The notes under the pieces are model-generated. The model saw nothing but the letters and a program-made list of their open reading frames with translations, did not search any database and was not told the DNA's origin. DNA of 64,000 nt, taken from contig NZ_JAVTSS010000001.1 of the NCBI RefSeq assembly GCF_032678705.1, forward strand, positions 620,001-684,000, written 5' to 3'. Of this stretch, positions 1 through 10,000 are shown in pieces. Both the position numbers and the translations under genes were made by a program. Position 1 is the first letter of the stretch. Each line of letters opens with the position of its first letter. This DNA is from Pedobacter frigiditerrae. GTDB taxonomy: Bacteria; Bacteroidota; Bacteroidia; Sphingobacteriales; Sphingobacteriaceae.

Positions 1-1409
1 TAATTAAGCAAATTGATGATATTGTGCATACCATCCCAGAGATTAAAAATTCACTTAGGATTGTTGGTAGAAGTATGATAAGTGGTACTGGAAGTTCTTA
101 TGGAATGGTAATTTCTCGTTTGGTACCTTGGGATGAAAGAAAGCGTGATGTGAAAGCGATCATCGGCGAATTATTTGCTAAAACAGCAAAAATTAAAGGC
201 GCTAAAATTATTTTCTTTGCTCCACCAACCATTCAAGGTTTTGGTACAAGTGGTGGTTTCGAATTTCAGTTACAAGATAAAACAGGTGGCGATATCAGGA
301 AATTTAATGAAATTGGTAATGCATTTTTAGCGGCATTAAGTAAAAGGCCTGAAATATTGAATGCTTACACTTCATTTAATCCAAATTTCCCTCAATATCA
401 AGTTGATGTGAATGTGGCCAAAATTAAGCAAGCTGGTTTAGCAGTAACAGATGTTTTAGGTGTTTTACAAGGCTATTATGGCGGAGTTTATGCTTCAAAC
501 TTTAATAAATTTGGTAAACAGTATAGGGTAATGTATCAAGCAGATGCCGCTTACCGTGCTAACCAACAAACTTTAAACAGTATTTATGTGAGAAATTCTA
601 CTGGTGCCATGGCTCCAATAACAGAATTTATTACACTTACTAAAGTTTACGGACCGCAAGCGATTTCTCGTTTTAATCTTTACACCTCGATCGCAGTAAC
701 TGGTGCGCCAAAAGCTGGTTTTAGTTCTGGTGATGCACTTAAAGCTGTGCAAGAAGAAGCGGCTATCCACTTGCCTGCAGGTTATGGTTACGAGTTTTCG
801 GGTTTATCCCGTGAGGAAATGGCAGGTGGTAATCAGACCATTTTTATCTTCTTGTTGTGCGTTGTATTTGTGTACTTCCTTTTAGCTGCACAATATGAAA
901 GTTATATTTTGCCTTTAGCAGTTTTAATTTCTCTACCTATCGGATTAGCTGGTGTATTTATTTTCGATAAGATTTTTAGTGTTGATAATAACATCTATAC
1001 ACAGATTACCTTGATCATGCTAGTTGGTTTGCTAGCTAAAAATGCCATCCTAATTGTTGAGTACGCAGTAGATAGAAGAAGAAAGGGAATGAGCATTGTT
1101 AATGCAGCAATTGAAGGCGCAACCGCTCGTTTACGTCCAATTTTAATGACCTCATTTGCATTTATCTTAGGTCTTTTGCCTTTGATGCTTTCTTCTGGAG
1201 TTGGTGCAGCTGGTAATACTTCTATTGGTACAGGCGCTGTTGGTGGAATGTTAATCGGAACCATTTTCGGGATATTTGTAATTCCGGCTTTGTTTATCAT
1301 TTTCCAAACGCTACAAGAAAAGGTGAGCAGTAAATCTCCATTTGATGAAGATGTGCATAACGAACAATCAGAACTAGAATTTCCGGCAGTAGAAGGTCGT
1401 GAACATTAA
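1..1409 (+). CDS. RND efflux pump inner-membrane transporter, C-terminal part (partial)
   Basis: This is the 3' end of an AcrB/MexB-type hydrophobe/amphiphile efflux transporter, which drives drug export from the inner membrane with the proton gradient. The frame is open from base 3 to the window edge, so the gene starts outside and about 465 residues are visible, under half of the usual length of about 1050. The visible part holds the second porter half (with FGTSGGFEFQLQDK and the NPNFPQYQVDV segment) and the last membrane helices (LAAQYESYILPLAVLISLP, then LVGLLAKNAILIVEYA and ARLRPILMTSFAFILG), all characteristic of the family. The next gene is an outer-membrane efflux lipoprotein, as expected for an RND operon. 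A GTG at 24 is an internal Val, not a start. The substrate cannot be read from the sequence. Confidence 0.93.
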   Translation, partial: IKQIDDIVHTIPEIKNSLRIVGRSMISGTGSSYGMVISRLVPWDERKRDVKAIIGELFAKTAKIKGAKIIFFAPPTIQGFGTSGGFEFQLQDKTGGDIRKFNEIGNAFLAALSKRPEILNAYTSFNPNFPQYQVDVNVAKIKQAGLAVTDVLGVLQGYYGGVYASNFNKFGKQYRVMYQADAAYRANQQTLNSIYVRNSTGAMAPITEFITLTKVYGPQAISRFNLYTSIAVTGAPKAGFSSGDALKAVQEEAAIHLPAGYGYEFSGLSREEMAGGNQTIFIFLLCVVFVYFLLAAQYESYILPLAVLISLPIGLAGVFIFDKIFSVDNNIYTQITLIMLVGLLAKNAILIVEYAVDRRRKGMSIVNAAIEGATARLRPILMTSFAFILGLLPLMLSSGVGAAGNTSIGTGAVGGMLIGTIFGIFVIPALFIIFQTLQEKVSSKSPFDEDVHNEQSELEFPAVEGREH

Positions 1410-1419
1410 AATTTTAAAC

Positions 1420-2820
1420 ATGAAAAATAATAGATATTCCATATTCTTCATCGGCTTTGCTATACTTACTTTAAGTGCTTGTGTTACTACAAAATACAAT
1501 CGCCCAGAGGTAAGAAGTGGGAATTTATACCGAGACAGTAAGACAACAGATAGTGCAACAATTGCAACCTTACCTTGGCGAGATATTTTCGGCGATGCCG
1601 CTTTACAAACTTTAATTGAACAAGGCATTAAAGAAAACTTAGATTTAAAACAAGCCATAGAACGCATCAAAATAGCTGAGGCAACCTTGTATCAAAATCG
1701 CATGGCGATGTTGCCAAGTTTGCAGGGCGATGTTTCGGTAACCGATGCCAAACAATCTAAAGCTGCTTTAAACTTTCCAGCTGGTGTAAACATCAATCTA
1801 GAAACTCAAACCTACAGAGCCCAATTAAGTACAAGTTGGGAAGCTGATATTTGGGGTAAATTAAGCAGTACTAAACGTTCTGCTTATGCAAGCTTATTAC
1901 AAACTGATGCTGCTAAAAGAGCTGTTCAAACCCAGTTGATAGCTAATATTGCCAATGCTTATTATAATTTATTGGCTTTGGATAAACAATTAGCTATCAC
2001 CGAGCAAACCATAAAAAGCAGAACAAAAGGCGTAGAAACCATTAAGGCTTTAAAAGAAGGCGCTGTTGTAAATGGTGCTGCGGTTGTACAAAGTGAAGCT
2101 AATTTATATGCAGCAGAAGTTACATTGCCAGATTTAAAAAGAAGCATTAGAGAAACAGAAAATGCTTTAAGCATTTTAATTGCTGGTTCTCCAGGAAGTA
2201 TTACACGTACTTCTTTAGATACGCAAACACCATATAATGATTTAAAAACTGGTGTTTCTGTACAACTCTTACAAAATAGGCCAGATGTACAGGCAGCAGA
2301 ATTTGCATTTAGGGCAGCTTTTGAAAACACAAACGTAGCTAAGACATATTTTTATCCTGCTTTAACTTTAACCGCATCTGGCGGATTATCTACTTTGCAA
2401 TTAAAGGATTTTTTCAGCAATGCAGTATTTTATAATTTAGTTGGTGGATTAACGCAACCCATCTTTGCAAAAGGACAAAATAAAGCTAGATTAACAACTG
2501 CAAAAGCGCAACAGCAAATTGCATTTTATGCCTTTCAACAAACACTTTTAACCAGTGGACAGGAAGTTTCTAATGCTTTGTTTGCTTACCAAACAGCAGC
2601 TCAAAAAGAAGAAACTAGGGCTAAACAAATTGCTTCATTAACAAAAGCGGTAGACTTTACCCAAGAATTATTAAGATATACTTCGACAACTAACTATACC
2701 GATGTGTTAACGTCTGAGCAGAGTTTATTAACTGCTCAATTAAATGGTGTTAATGATAAATTACAAAAACTACAGGCAGTGGTTAATTTATACCGTGCTT
2801 TAGGTGGTGGTTGGAGATAG
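1420..2820 (+). CDS. RND efflux outer-membrane lipoprotein (TolC/NodT family)
   Basis: Outer-membrane channel of a tripartite efflux pump. I place the start at ATG 1420 (466 aa) rather than an in-frame GTG at 1399, because the ATG begins a clean lipoprotein signal: MKNN, a hydrophobic stretch, then the lipobox LSAC with Cys about residue 21. The body has the repeated alpha-helical outer-membrane efflux domain of the NodT/OprM type: one copy around residues 60-250 (ADIWGKLSSTKRSAYAS, IANAYYNLLALDKQL) and a second around 270-460 (LLQNRPDVQAAEFAFRAAF, QPIFAKGQNKARL, YTDVLTSEQSLLTAQL). It lies 10 nt after the inner-membrane transporter stop and is surely cotranscribed with it. The adaptor subunit must be upstream of the window. 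Confidence 0.93.
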   Translation: MKNNRYSIFFIGFAILTLSACVTTKYNRPEVRSGNLYRDSKTTDSATIATLPWRDIFGDAALQTLIEQGIKENLDLKQAIERIKIAEATLYQNRMAMLPSLQGDVSVTDAKQSKAALNFPAGVNINLETQTYRAQLSTSWEADIWGKLSSTKRSAYASLLQTDAAKRAVQTQLIANIANAYYNLLALDKQLAITEQTIKSRTKGVETIKALKEGAVVNGAAVVQSEANLYAAEVTLPDLKRSIRETENALSILIAGSPGSITRTSLDTQTPYNDLKTGVSVQLLQNRPDVQAAEFAFRAAFENTNVAKTYFYPALTLTASGGLSTLQLKDFFSNAVFYNLVGGLTQPIFAKGQNKARLTTAKAQQQIAFYAFQQTLLTSGQEVSNALFAYQTAAQKEETRAKQIASLTKAVDFTQELLRYTSTTNYTDVLTSEQSLLTAQLNGVNDKLQKLQAVVNLYRALGGGWR

Positions 2821-2835
2821 GTCTTCGACTTTCCG

Positions 2836-2863
2836 TCATTGCCAGCTTGACTGGCAATCGTAA
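2836..2863. repeat. short palindrome after the efflux operon
   Basis: TTGCCAG and CTGGCAA face each other across five bases, next to CGTCATTG, a word that recurs in other small repeats of this window (3612-3745). It looks like a degraded member of the CGTCATTGCGAG repeat family. There is no T-run, so it is probably not a terminator. Confidence 0.4.
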
Positions 2864-2923
2864 TGCGAATGAAGGTTTAAAAGCATAAAGATTGTTTTAT
2901 TTTTGATTAATTTTTCTGAGAGA

Positions 2924-2949
2924 GGTTCGTAGCAATACGAGCCTTTTTT
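2924..2949 (+). terminator. Rho-independent terminator
   Basis: Stem GGTTCGTA (2924-2931) pairs with TACGAGCC (2936-2943) around a GCAA tetraloop, with one G-T pair, followed by six T. This ends the efflux operon and insulates the dioxygenase gene that follows. Confidence 0.8.
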
Positions 2950-2982
2950 GTTCGTCGTTTTTATTCATTATTAAAGACTACC

Positions 2983-3609
2983 TTGTCCATCGGCGATTTG
3001 CCGAATAAATCCATTTTATTGGAAAAAATCTTTAATACCCTAATCGATAGTTTTATAGCAGATAAAGTAGGCATAGCCGATGGTTTTTTAAGCACAAGTT
3101 TAGCCCAACATTTAAAAGAGAATTTAGCAAAGCTATACGCTGATAAACTAATGCTTTCTGCTGGAACAGGAAATGAGAAAATTATCAATCACGATAAATT
3201 GGTAAGAAGCGATGTAATTTATTGGTTGGATAGGAGCCACAACAATCAATATGAAAATGATTTTTTTGATTTAATGGATGCCTTTGTTTTGCATCTTAAT
3301 TCTACCTGTTATACCGGAATTACTGGTTATGAGTTTCACTACACACTTTACGAAAAAGGGAGTTTCTATAAAAAACATTTCGACCAGTTTCAACAAAATG
3401 GGAGTAGAGCTTATTCTATGGTGATGTATTTAAATGCAGAATGGAAACAGAACGATGGTGGCGAATTGCGAATTCATCATCAAGATAGCGAACAAAATAT
3501 ATCGCCATTAAATGGTAAATCTGTTTTTTTTAAAAGTAGTGAACTGGCTCACGAAGTTTTGGTAACTAACGAGCTGAGAATGAGTATTACTGGTTGGTTG
3601 AAGGTTTAG
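2983..3609 (+). CDS. 2OG-Fe(II) oxygenase (prolyl 4-hydroxylase-like fold)
   Basis: Member of the 2-oxoglutarate/Fe(II) dioxygenase superfamily with the P4Hc-type core; it probably hydroxylates a protein or small-molecule substrate in the cytoplasm. The double-stranded beta-helix is visible in the C-terminal half: the iron ligands HFD (HxD, in YKKHFDQFQ, about residue 130) and the distal His in LAHEVLV, with the 2OG-binding Arg in NELRMSITGWL. About 208 aa, a normal length for the small family members. The start is uncertain: no ATG lies upstream in frame; TTG at 2983 gives the longest form, and the TTG at about 3019 giving MEKIFNTLIDSF looks equally natural. No biosynthetic neighbours point to a substrate. 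Confidence 0.8.
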   Translation: MSIGDLPNKSILLEKIFNTLIDSFIADKVGIADGFLSTSLAQHLKENLAKLYADKLMLSAGTGNEKIINHDKLVRSDVIYWLDRSHNNQYENDFFDLMDAFVLHLNSTCYTGITGYEFHYTLYEKGSFYKKHFDQFQQNGSRAYSMVMYLNAEWKQNDGGELRIHHQDSEQNISPLNGKSVFFKSSELAHEVLVTNELRMSITGWLKV

Positions 3610-3611
3610 CA

Positions 3612-3745
3612 GCGTCATTGCGAGGGTCGATTTTTCATCGCCCGAAGCAATCTGCTAGTGGGTAGGCTTATAAATTATCCCAGCACACAGGCAGATTGCT
3701 TTGCCCCAACGCTTAAGCCCTATGCTTCAGCTCCCAATGGCGACT
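3612..3745. repeat. interspersed palindromic repeat (CGTCATTGCGAG / GCAATCTGC family)
   Basis: A noncoding stretch between convergent genes built from CGTCATTGCGAG at one end, GAAGCAATCTGC, then the inverse GCAGATTGC, and a degenerate CAATGGCGAC at the other end, so the whole unit can fold into a long imperfect hairpin. Pieces of the same words recur at 49946-49985 (GATTGCTTTGCCC and GCTCGCAATGACG), so it belongs to a dispersed family within this genome. Confidence 0.65.
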
Positions 3746-3747
3746 TA

Positions 3748-4470
3748 TTAATCAATATTTCCAATCCAATCTTTAACTATTTGTCTAAAGTTTTTGCCAA
3801 TTGGTAATTCACTGCCATTTTTTAAATAGATACAATTGCCTTCTGCGTAATGCACAAACTTTTTATTGAGCAAGTAAGATTTATGGATACGGATAAAATT
3901 TTCAGCTGGTAATTGTTCTTCAAAACTGCTTAAAGTTCTTGCTGTAAGAAGGAACTTTAAATCTTGATAAACTTTTACGTAATTGCCCAAACTTTCTAAA
4001 TATTGGATATTATCCACATCAATTAAAATGCTCTTTTTATCGCTTTTTATAGAAATCTGCTGACTTGAGCTAGAGTTTTTACTTTCGATACTCCTTCCAG
4101 CAGTTGCTTTTAAATTATAAATCTCTAATGCCCTATTTGCAGCTTTTAAGATACGGTCGAAGCGAAATGGTTTCTGTAAATAATCGCAAACATCTAAGTC
4201 GAAGCTTTCTAAGGCATACTCTTCATAAGCCGAAGTGATAATGATGATTGGTTTGTGTTTTAAGGTTCTAATAAAATCTAAGCCACTTAATTTTGGCATT
4301 CTAATGTCCAAAAAAATAAGGTCGATTTCATTCTTGTTTAAAAACTCTAGCGCATCCGTTGCTCTGTAACACTGTCCTTTGGTTTCTAGAAAAGGAATAT
4401 CCTTAATGTATGATAAAATGATATCATGGGCTAAAGGTTCATCATCTATGATTAAGCAACGTAAACTCAT
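3748..4470 (-). CDS. LytTR-family response regulator
   Basis: DNA-binding response regulator of the LytR/AlgR class, 240 aa. The receiver domain spans about residues 1-125, with the acidic pair D9-D10, the phospho-acceptor D55 (LIFLDIRMP), a Thr/Ser at TSAYEEYA and Lys at LQKPF. The LytTR DNA-binding domain covers about 140-240 (IQYLESLGNYVKVY, then FIRIHKSYLLNKKFV and ELPIGKNFR). It overlaps the upstream sensor kinase gene by four bases (ATGA), so the two are translationally coupled. LytTR proteins bind pairs of roughly 9-bp direct repeats; such a pair lies upstream of the divergent ABC exporter operon (6075-6105), its likely target. Confidence 0.95.
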   Translation of the reverse strand: MSLRCLIIDDEPLAHDIILSYIKDIPFLETKGQCYRATDALEFLNKNEIDLIFLDIRMPKLSGLDFIRTLKHKPIIIITSAYEEYALESFDLDVCDYLQKPFRFDRILKAANRALEIYNLKATAGRSIESKNSSSSQQISIKSDKKSILIDVDNIQYLESLGNYVKVYQDLKFLLTARTLSSFEEQLPAENFIRIHKSYLLNKKFVHYAEGNCIYLKNGSELPIGKNFRQIVKDWIGNID

Positions 4471-5966
4471 TTCAATTTTAAATTAAGCCTTACTTTAAAA
4501 ATAGAGTTTTCATCGCTAATTTCCAGTTTATACTGATTTGGATATAACAAAGCCAATCTTTTTTTCAAATTCTCTAGTCCAATGCCACGCTTGTTAATGA
4601 TATTCTCCAATTCAAAAGAATTCTCGCAAATAAAAGTAAGTTCTTTATCATCAGACTTAATGGATAAGTTTAAAAAAGCAGCATTTTCGGCAGGTTCTAT
4701 GCCATGTTTAAAGGCGTTTTCTATTAAAACAATTAACAACAGAGGAGCAATGTTTAAGCTTTCATTAGCTATTTCTTTTTTGAAATTAAAGTCTAATTCC
4801 TTTTTTAACCTAATCTGTTGTAAATCAATATAATCTTCAATGTACTTTAATTCTTGTGCGATAGTTACGCTTTGCTCTTGCCCCTTGTAAATGGTATAGC
4901 GCATCAGCTCTGCTAATTGCAAAATGCTTTCAGAAGTTTTATCTGATTTTTGCAGACTCAAAGCATAAAGATTATTCAAGGTGTTAAAAAAGAAATGAGG
5001 GTTAAGTTGCTGCCGCAATAAATTCAATTCAGTTTCTGATTTCTCCTTTTCTAATGATAAAATCTGATGATTTTGCTTACCCCATTGTAAAGCTAACACG
5101 AAAGGTAAACTAATAACCATAATACCGATGGCACCAAAAGCATTTTCTAAATCGAATGGATTAGTAAGAAAAATGTCTCTACCGAAAATAGTATTTAATG
5201 GTAGGGAGATAAGTATTTGAGCTAAGATTGGATAGAGAATTGCAATGGTAGTTAATAAACTTAAAACATAAATAATTAATCCCTTATGTTTTAAAACTTT
5301 AGAAACTAAAACTCTACTGTTAATGATGAATAGTAAATAACCACATAAATACATCAATAAAAACTGAATAAAAAAGCTTAAAAAGCTTCCGAAGTTTTGT
5401 AGAATTTTAATGAAATCAAATTCAAAACCAACCAACAAACGCTCTTTTGTATGATATATAGGGTTGTTTAAACTAGAAGTGGCCATCGCAGATATGGTGA
5501 CAGCAATCAAAACAATGGTGATAAAAACGGCATTCTCTAGTCCAATTTTTTTTATCCACTTGATGTGTTGTATTTTTTTATGGTAATAACTGTTAAGGTT
5601 TAACAATAACTCTAATGCAAAAGCAGCAGTTGAGATTGTAATGTAATCTGTGGTTTCTAAATTCCCTAATGCTGAGTAAATGGCACCAATGGTAAATAGT
5701 GGCAATAATATAACGAAACAACTTGTCCAATAAAACCAATACTGTTTTAGAGTTAAGGATGTTTTGAACTGGTCCTTATAAAAGCTAAAAATAAGAACAG
5801 GTAATAGGCAAATGCCAAAGTACAAAACTGAAGAGAAAAAGCTTGACCAAATATCAGCCTTTATTCCCGCCACATTTAAGATAGAAACCCAAAGTAACAA
5901 GCCAATAAAAATTAAAAAATCTTGATACTTAAATAGGATATTGTATTTGCTAGAAACCTTTATCAT
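4467..5966 (-). CDS. LytS-type sensor histidine kinase
   Basis: Membrane sensor kinase of the His_kinase (LytS/YehU) class, 499 aa, partner of the overlapping LytTR regulator. The first 300 or so residues hold about eight hydrophobic helices and no recognisable extracellular ligand domain, so sensing is probably within the membrane. A short coiled segment (LSLEKEKSETELNLLRQQ) leads to the phospho-acceptor motif QLNPHFFFNTLNN with His about residue 323, then the HATPase_c domain with the N-box LIENAFKHGI and the GIGLENLKKRL glycine box. The gene is transcribed away from an ABC exporter-peptidase operon, which suggests the stimulus is an agent acting on the envelope or the exporter's substrate; this is inference. 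Confidence 0.93.
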   Translation of the reverse strand: MIKVSSKYNILFKYQDFLIFIGLLLWVSILNVAGIKADIWSSFFSSVLYFGICLLPVLIFSFYKDQFKTSLTLKQYWFYWTSCFVILLPLFTIGAIYSALGNLETTDYITISTAAFALELLLNLNSYYHKKIQHIKWIKKIGLENAVFITIVLIAVTISAMATSSLNNPIYHTKERLLVGFEFDFIKILQNFGSFLSFFIQFLLMYLCGYLLFIINSRVLVSKVLKHKGLIIYVLSLLTTIAILYPILAQILISLPLNTIFGRDIFLTNPFDLENAFGAIGIMVISLPFVLALQWGKQNHQILSLEKEKSETELNLLRQQLNPHFFFNTLNNLYALSLQKSDKTSESILQLAELMRYTIYKGQEQSVTIAQELKYIEDYIDLQQIRLKKELDFNFKKEIANESLNIAPLLLIVLIENAFKHGIEPAENAAFLNLSIKSDDKELTFICENSFELENIINKRGIGLENLKKRLALLYPNQYKLEISDENSIFKVRLNLKLK

Positions 5967-6074
5967 AATTAAATATAAAAAAACGCTAAATAGTCGAGCT
6001 GCTCAAATCTAAATGACAAAAGGCTATTTTTTAATGATGAAGGAAGAAAATCTTCAAAATCATCCAGTTTTATA

Positions 6075-6105
6075 CTTTCGTCACTATTTTCCTTCCTTTC
6101 GTCAC
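6075..6105 (+). promoter_or_regulatory. putative LytTR operator (two direct repeats, 21-bp period)
   Basis: The 10-mer CTTTCGTCAC occurs at 6075-6084 and again, identical, at 6096-6105, so equivalent bases are exactly 21 bp (two helical turns) apart on the same face. LytTR regulators are known to bind two such direct repeats separated by about 12-13 bp, and a LytTR gene is the divergent neighbour. A possible promoter -7 element TAATTTGC lies at 6135-6142, which places the repeats just upstream of its -33 region, a position suited to activation of the exporter operon. Binding itself is inferred. Confidence 0.6.
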
Positions 6106-6162
6106 ATAAGTTTATTCAGTTTCAAGCGCCTTTCTAATTTGCGGCCATATTATTGAATTTTT

Positions 6163-7059
6163 ATGGAAAGACTTAAAATACAAAACCTTAATAAAGTTTA
6201 TGGCAATGGTGTAAAAGCATTAGATAATGTTTCCTTATCGATATCAAATGGGATGTTTGGACTGCTTGGGCCTAATGGGGCAGGAAAATCATCGTTGATG
6301 AGGACGTTAGCTACTTTACAATTGCCAGATAGTGGTGAGGTATTTTTTGATGGGAGTGATGTACTTAAAAATCCTCAAGAAATGCGAACCAAACTTGGCT
6401 ATTTGCCACAAGATTTTGGTGTTTATCCTAAAATCTCTGCTGCTGATTTATTAAATCACATTGCTGTTTTAAAAGGTTTGCAAAATAAAAATGAACGTAA
6501 AGAACAAGTAAGTGCATTACTGCAACAAACTAATCTCTATGATGTTAAAAATAGGGCAGTGAGTTCTTTCTCTGGCGGTATGCGTCAACGTTTTGGTATT
6601 GCACAAGCTTTGTTGGGTAATCCTCAATTAATAATTGTTGATGAACCCACAGCTGGTTTAGACCCTTTAGAACGTAACCGTTTCCATAATTTACTAATTG
6701 AAATTGGCGAAGAAAGAGGGGTGATGTTATCTACCCACATTGTGGAAGATGTGTATGACCTTTGTCCAGAAATGGCTGTCTTAGCAAATGGAAATTTGAT
6801 ATTAAAAGGTAAACCGGCAGACTTAACTGCAAAACTAAACGGACAAGTTTGGCTTAAGGTAATTGATAAAACTGATTTGCAACATCATTTGACAAATTTT
6901 GCTGTTATTTCTACCCGAATTGTTGCTGGTAAAATTCATGTGTATGTTTTAAGAAACGAGCAACCGGCAGAAGGTTTCGTGCCATTTTATCCAGGTTTAG
7001 AAGAGGTCTATTTTTCTGCACTATTTGGTGTTCAAAAAGCTAAGGAGGTAATTTTATGA
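6163..7059 (+). CDS. ABC transporter ATP-binding protein
   Basis: Nucleotide-binding subunit, 298 aa, of an ABC-2 type exporter. Walker A is GPNGAGKSS at about residues 36-44, the Q-loop is near LPQDFGVYP, the signature is the slightly altered FSGGMRQR (F for the usual L), Walker B is LIIVDEPTAGLDP and the H-loop is STHIVEDV. The C-terminal about 80 residues form the small extension common in this class. The stop overlaps the start of the permease-peptidase gene by four bases (ATGA), so the two form one transcription and translation unit. The start ATG at 6163 follows the LytTR-type repeats by about 60 bp. Confidence 0.95.
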   Translation: MERLKIQNLNKVYGNGVKALDNVSLSISNGMFGLLGPNGAGKSSLMRTLATLQLPDSGEVFFDGSDVLKNPQEMRTKLGYLPQDFGVYPKISAADLLNHIAVLKGLQNKNERKEQVSALLQQTNLYDVKNRAVSSFSGGMRQRFGIAQALLGNPQLIIVDEPTAGLDPLERNRFHNLLIEIGEERGVMLSTHIVEDVYDLCPEMAVLANGNLILKGKPADLTAKLNGQVWLKVIDKTDLQHHLTNFAVISTRIVAGKIHVYVLRNEQPAEGFVPFYPGLEEVYFSALFGVQKAKEVIL

Positions 7060-10000
7060 TTGGCTCAATGATTAGGTTTGAGCTTCGCTATCATATTAGT
7101 CAGGTTTCTTATAAAATAGCTGCTTTTATATTTCTTTGTTTTGGTTTTATTTTAGCTTCAAAAGGAGGTTTTGGTGGTCCAGAAGTTCATAGAAATGGAC
7201 CTTATGTTATTGCAAACATTGTTGCGTTACTTTCTTTGTTCTCTATCTTTTCTGCCACATTATTTACAGCAAATGTTGTTTTAAGAGATAACATTTATAA
7301 AATGGATTCAGTAATATTTACTACTTCAATCAGTAAGTTTCCTTATTTCTTCGTCCGTTTTTTTGGTTTAACCACAGCTGTGTTTTCGCTGCTGATGTTG
7401 TTGCTTTTAGGTTTATTTATTGGGAGTTTCTTTGTAGATGCTGACCAATTAGGCCCTTTTAATCTTGTTTATTTTGTACATCCGCTTTTGGTTTTTGGAT
7501 TACCAAATGTGCTATTTTGCACCAGCTTGATACTTTGTACAGCATTGTTAACCAAAAATGTAAGGGCAATATATGCAACTGGAGTTTTGCTTTACATTTT
7601 ATATATGGTGGCCTCTATTCTTGGTAATTCGCCATTGCTAGCTACTTCTGCCTTGAAAGTAAACGACCCAGGAATTTTACCTTTTTTAATTGACCCTTTT
7701 GGCTTATCGTCTTTTTTTAGTGAAACTAAACCTTGGACAGATGTACAAAGAAACCAGTTGTTGTTTCCTGTTAAGGGGTTGTTTTTAGCTAATCGTTTAC
7801 TTTGGTTGGGATTTAGCAGTTTGATTATTCTAGTGAGTTATAAGTTCTTCAATTTTAGACTTCAAAATCAAACCTCTGGAAAGACAAAACAAAAGGTATC
7901 TAAAGCAATTAAAGCTGTTCCATTTAAACACTATCAAAATGCACCTGCTGGTTTTAATTATAATTGGTTAAGTTTTAAATCTCAGTTTAAAATAGAATTG
8001 ATTTCCTTGTTTAAGCATATCCCTTTTATGGTATTGCTTTTATTGTGGATATTTCTTTTCTCGGTAGAATTGAAGGATACATTCCTAAATGGGCCATATC
8101 GCATTAAAACTTATCCAACAACTGGAGCAATTGTAGAAGAATTACGCTCTATTAAATTTGCCCTAATATTGGTTTTATTTTATGCTGCCGAATTAATTGG
8201 AAGAGAAAAAACAGCAAATATTCAAGGTTTGGTTTACAGTACGCCAATTAAATATAATGTTTTGTATTTAGCAAAATGTTTAACCTTATTTGTGTTGATA
8301 CTTGTTTTGGTTACTGCAAATATTGGCATTGGTATCGGTTTACAACTTGCTAATGGTTATACCAATTTAGAAATAAGAACCTATCTTCAATTGTATTATT
8401 ATAGTGCTTTTCCACTTTTCTTATTTGTTGTTTTAATTGTTTTTATTCAGAATCTAACTGCCAATAAATATGTAGGGATGCTGTTGAGTATGATAGTCAC
8501 ATTCATTTTTATGTTTTCATCTCAACTCGGATTTGAGCATTACCTTTTACGTTTTGCTGCAATGCCCGACCTTCAATTTTATTACTTTAATGGATTTGGG
8601 CATTACGCTTTAGCTTTTAACTGGTACATTTTATACTGGTCTGGTTTGTCGTTATTATTAGCAATCTTAACCATTGCAATGTGGCAAAGTCGCCATCAGC
8701 AAACTTTTTTTGAACGTTTAAAATCAATTCCAAGAACGTTAAAAAAATCAAAATTCATATTAGTCATCTCCATCATTATATGGATTGGATGCGGGGCCTT
8801 TATTTATCAGCAAACAAATGTTATTGGCAAATACAAAAACAAAAATGCCAGGTTAGAATGGCGTATCAGTTACGAGAAGAAATATAAAAAGTTAGCCAAT
8901 TTGCCACAGCCAATTATTAAAGCGGTTAAAACTCAAGTAGATTTATATCCAAGCGAAAATAAATACATTGTAAAAGGCAGTTATAGACTAAGAAATCAAA
9001 GCAAAGAGCCTATTACTAAATTGTGGATTAGCTTTAATAATGCCGTCAATCACTTTGAAATTTCTATTCCTAATTCTAAAAAACAAGTGAAGGATGAAGA
9101 TTTTAACCAACAATTTATCAATTTAGAAAAGCCTTTGCCAGTTGGAGCAGAGCTGATGATGAACTTTTCTTTTGAAGTTTTTAGAAATGGATTTGTTGAT
9201 TTTGATAGTGAAAATTCAGTTGTAAAAAATGGAAGTTATATCGAATTAGAAAAGTTTGTTCCTCATTTTGGTTACAATGATGGATTAGAAATTAGTGATG
9301 AAAGAAGCAGAAAACAAGCAGGTTTAGCGCCTCTAAAAATTGATACAAATTATCAAGAGCTTAATTATAATCTGATTGATTTTGAAAGCACAATTTCTAC
9401 TTCAATAGACCAAAAAGTAGTTACTGTTGGAGAATTGCAAAAAACATGGAAATCAAATAACAGAAGTTACTTCAACTATAAAACTGAAGCACCCATTAAT
9501 TTTATGTTTGCTTTAAGCTCGGCAAAATATGAGCATTTAAAGGAAACATACAAAGGTCTAACCATAAATCTCTTTTATTTAAAAGGTCAGGATTATAATG
9601 TAAAATCAATGCTTAAAGCTGTAAAAGCAACGATGGATTACGGGAATCAGCATTTTGCGTCATATCCATTGAAACATTTTACATTGGCAGAAATTCCGCA
9701 GTATAAAGGTGCTGCAACTGCTTATCCTGGTGTGGTCTTTAATGCAGAGAGAATTAATTATTTATCAGATTACAGCGATTTAAATAAGGTTGACCAATCT
9801 TTTGCCATCACTGTTCATGAAGTAGCACACCAATGGTGGGCAAATTTATTAACACCAGCTTATGGGCAAGGTGATGCAATGCTTACAGAAACATTAGCGA
9901 AATACACAGAAAACATTGTTTTAGAAAAAACTTATGGAAAAATGTATTTAGGCAACTATTTAAAGGATGATAATCAGCTTTATTTTGTTTTAAAAGAGAA

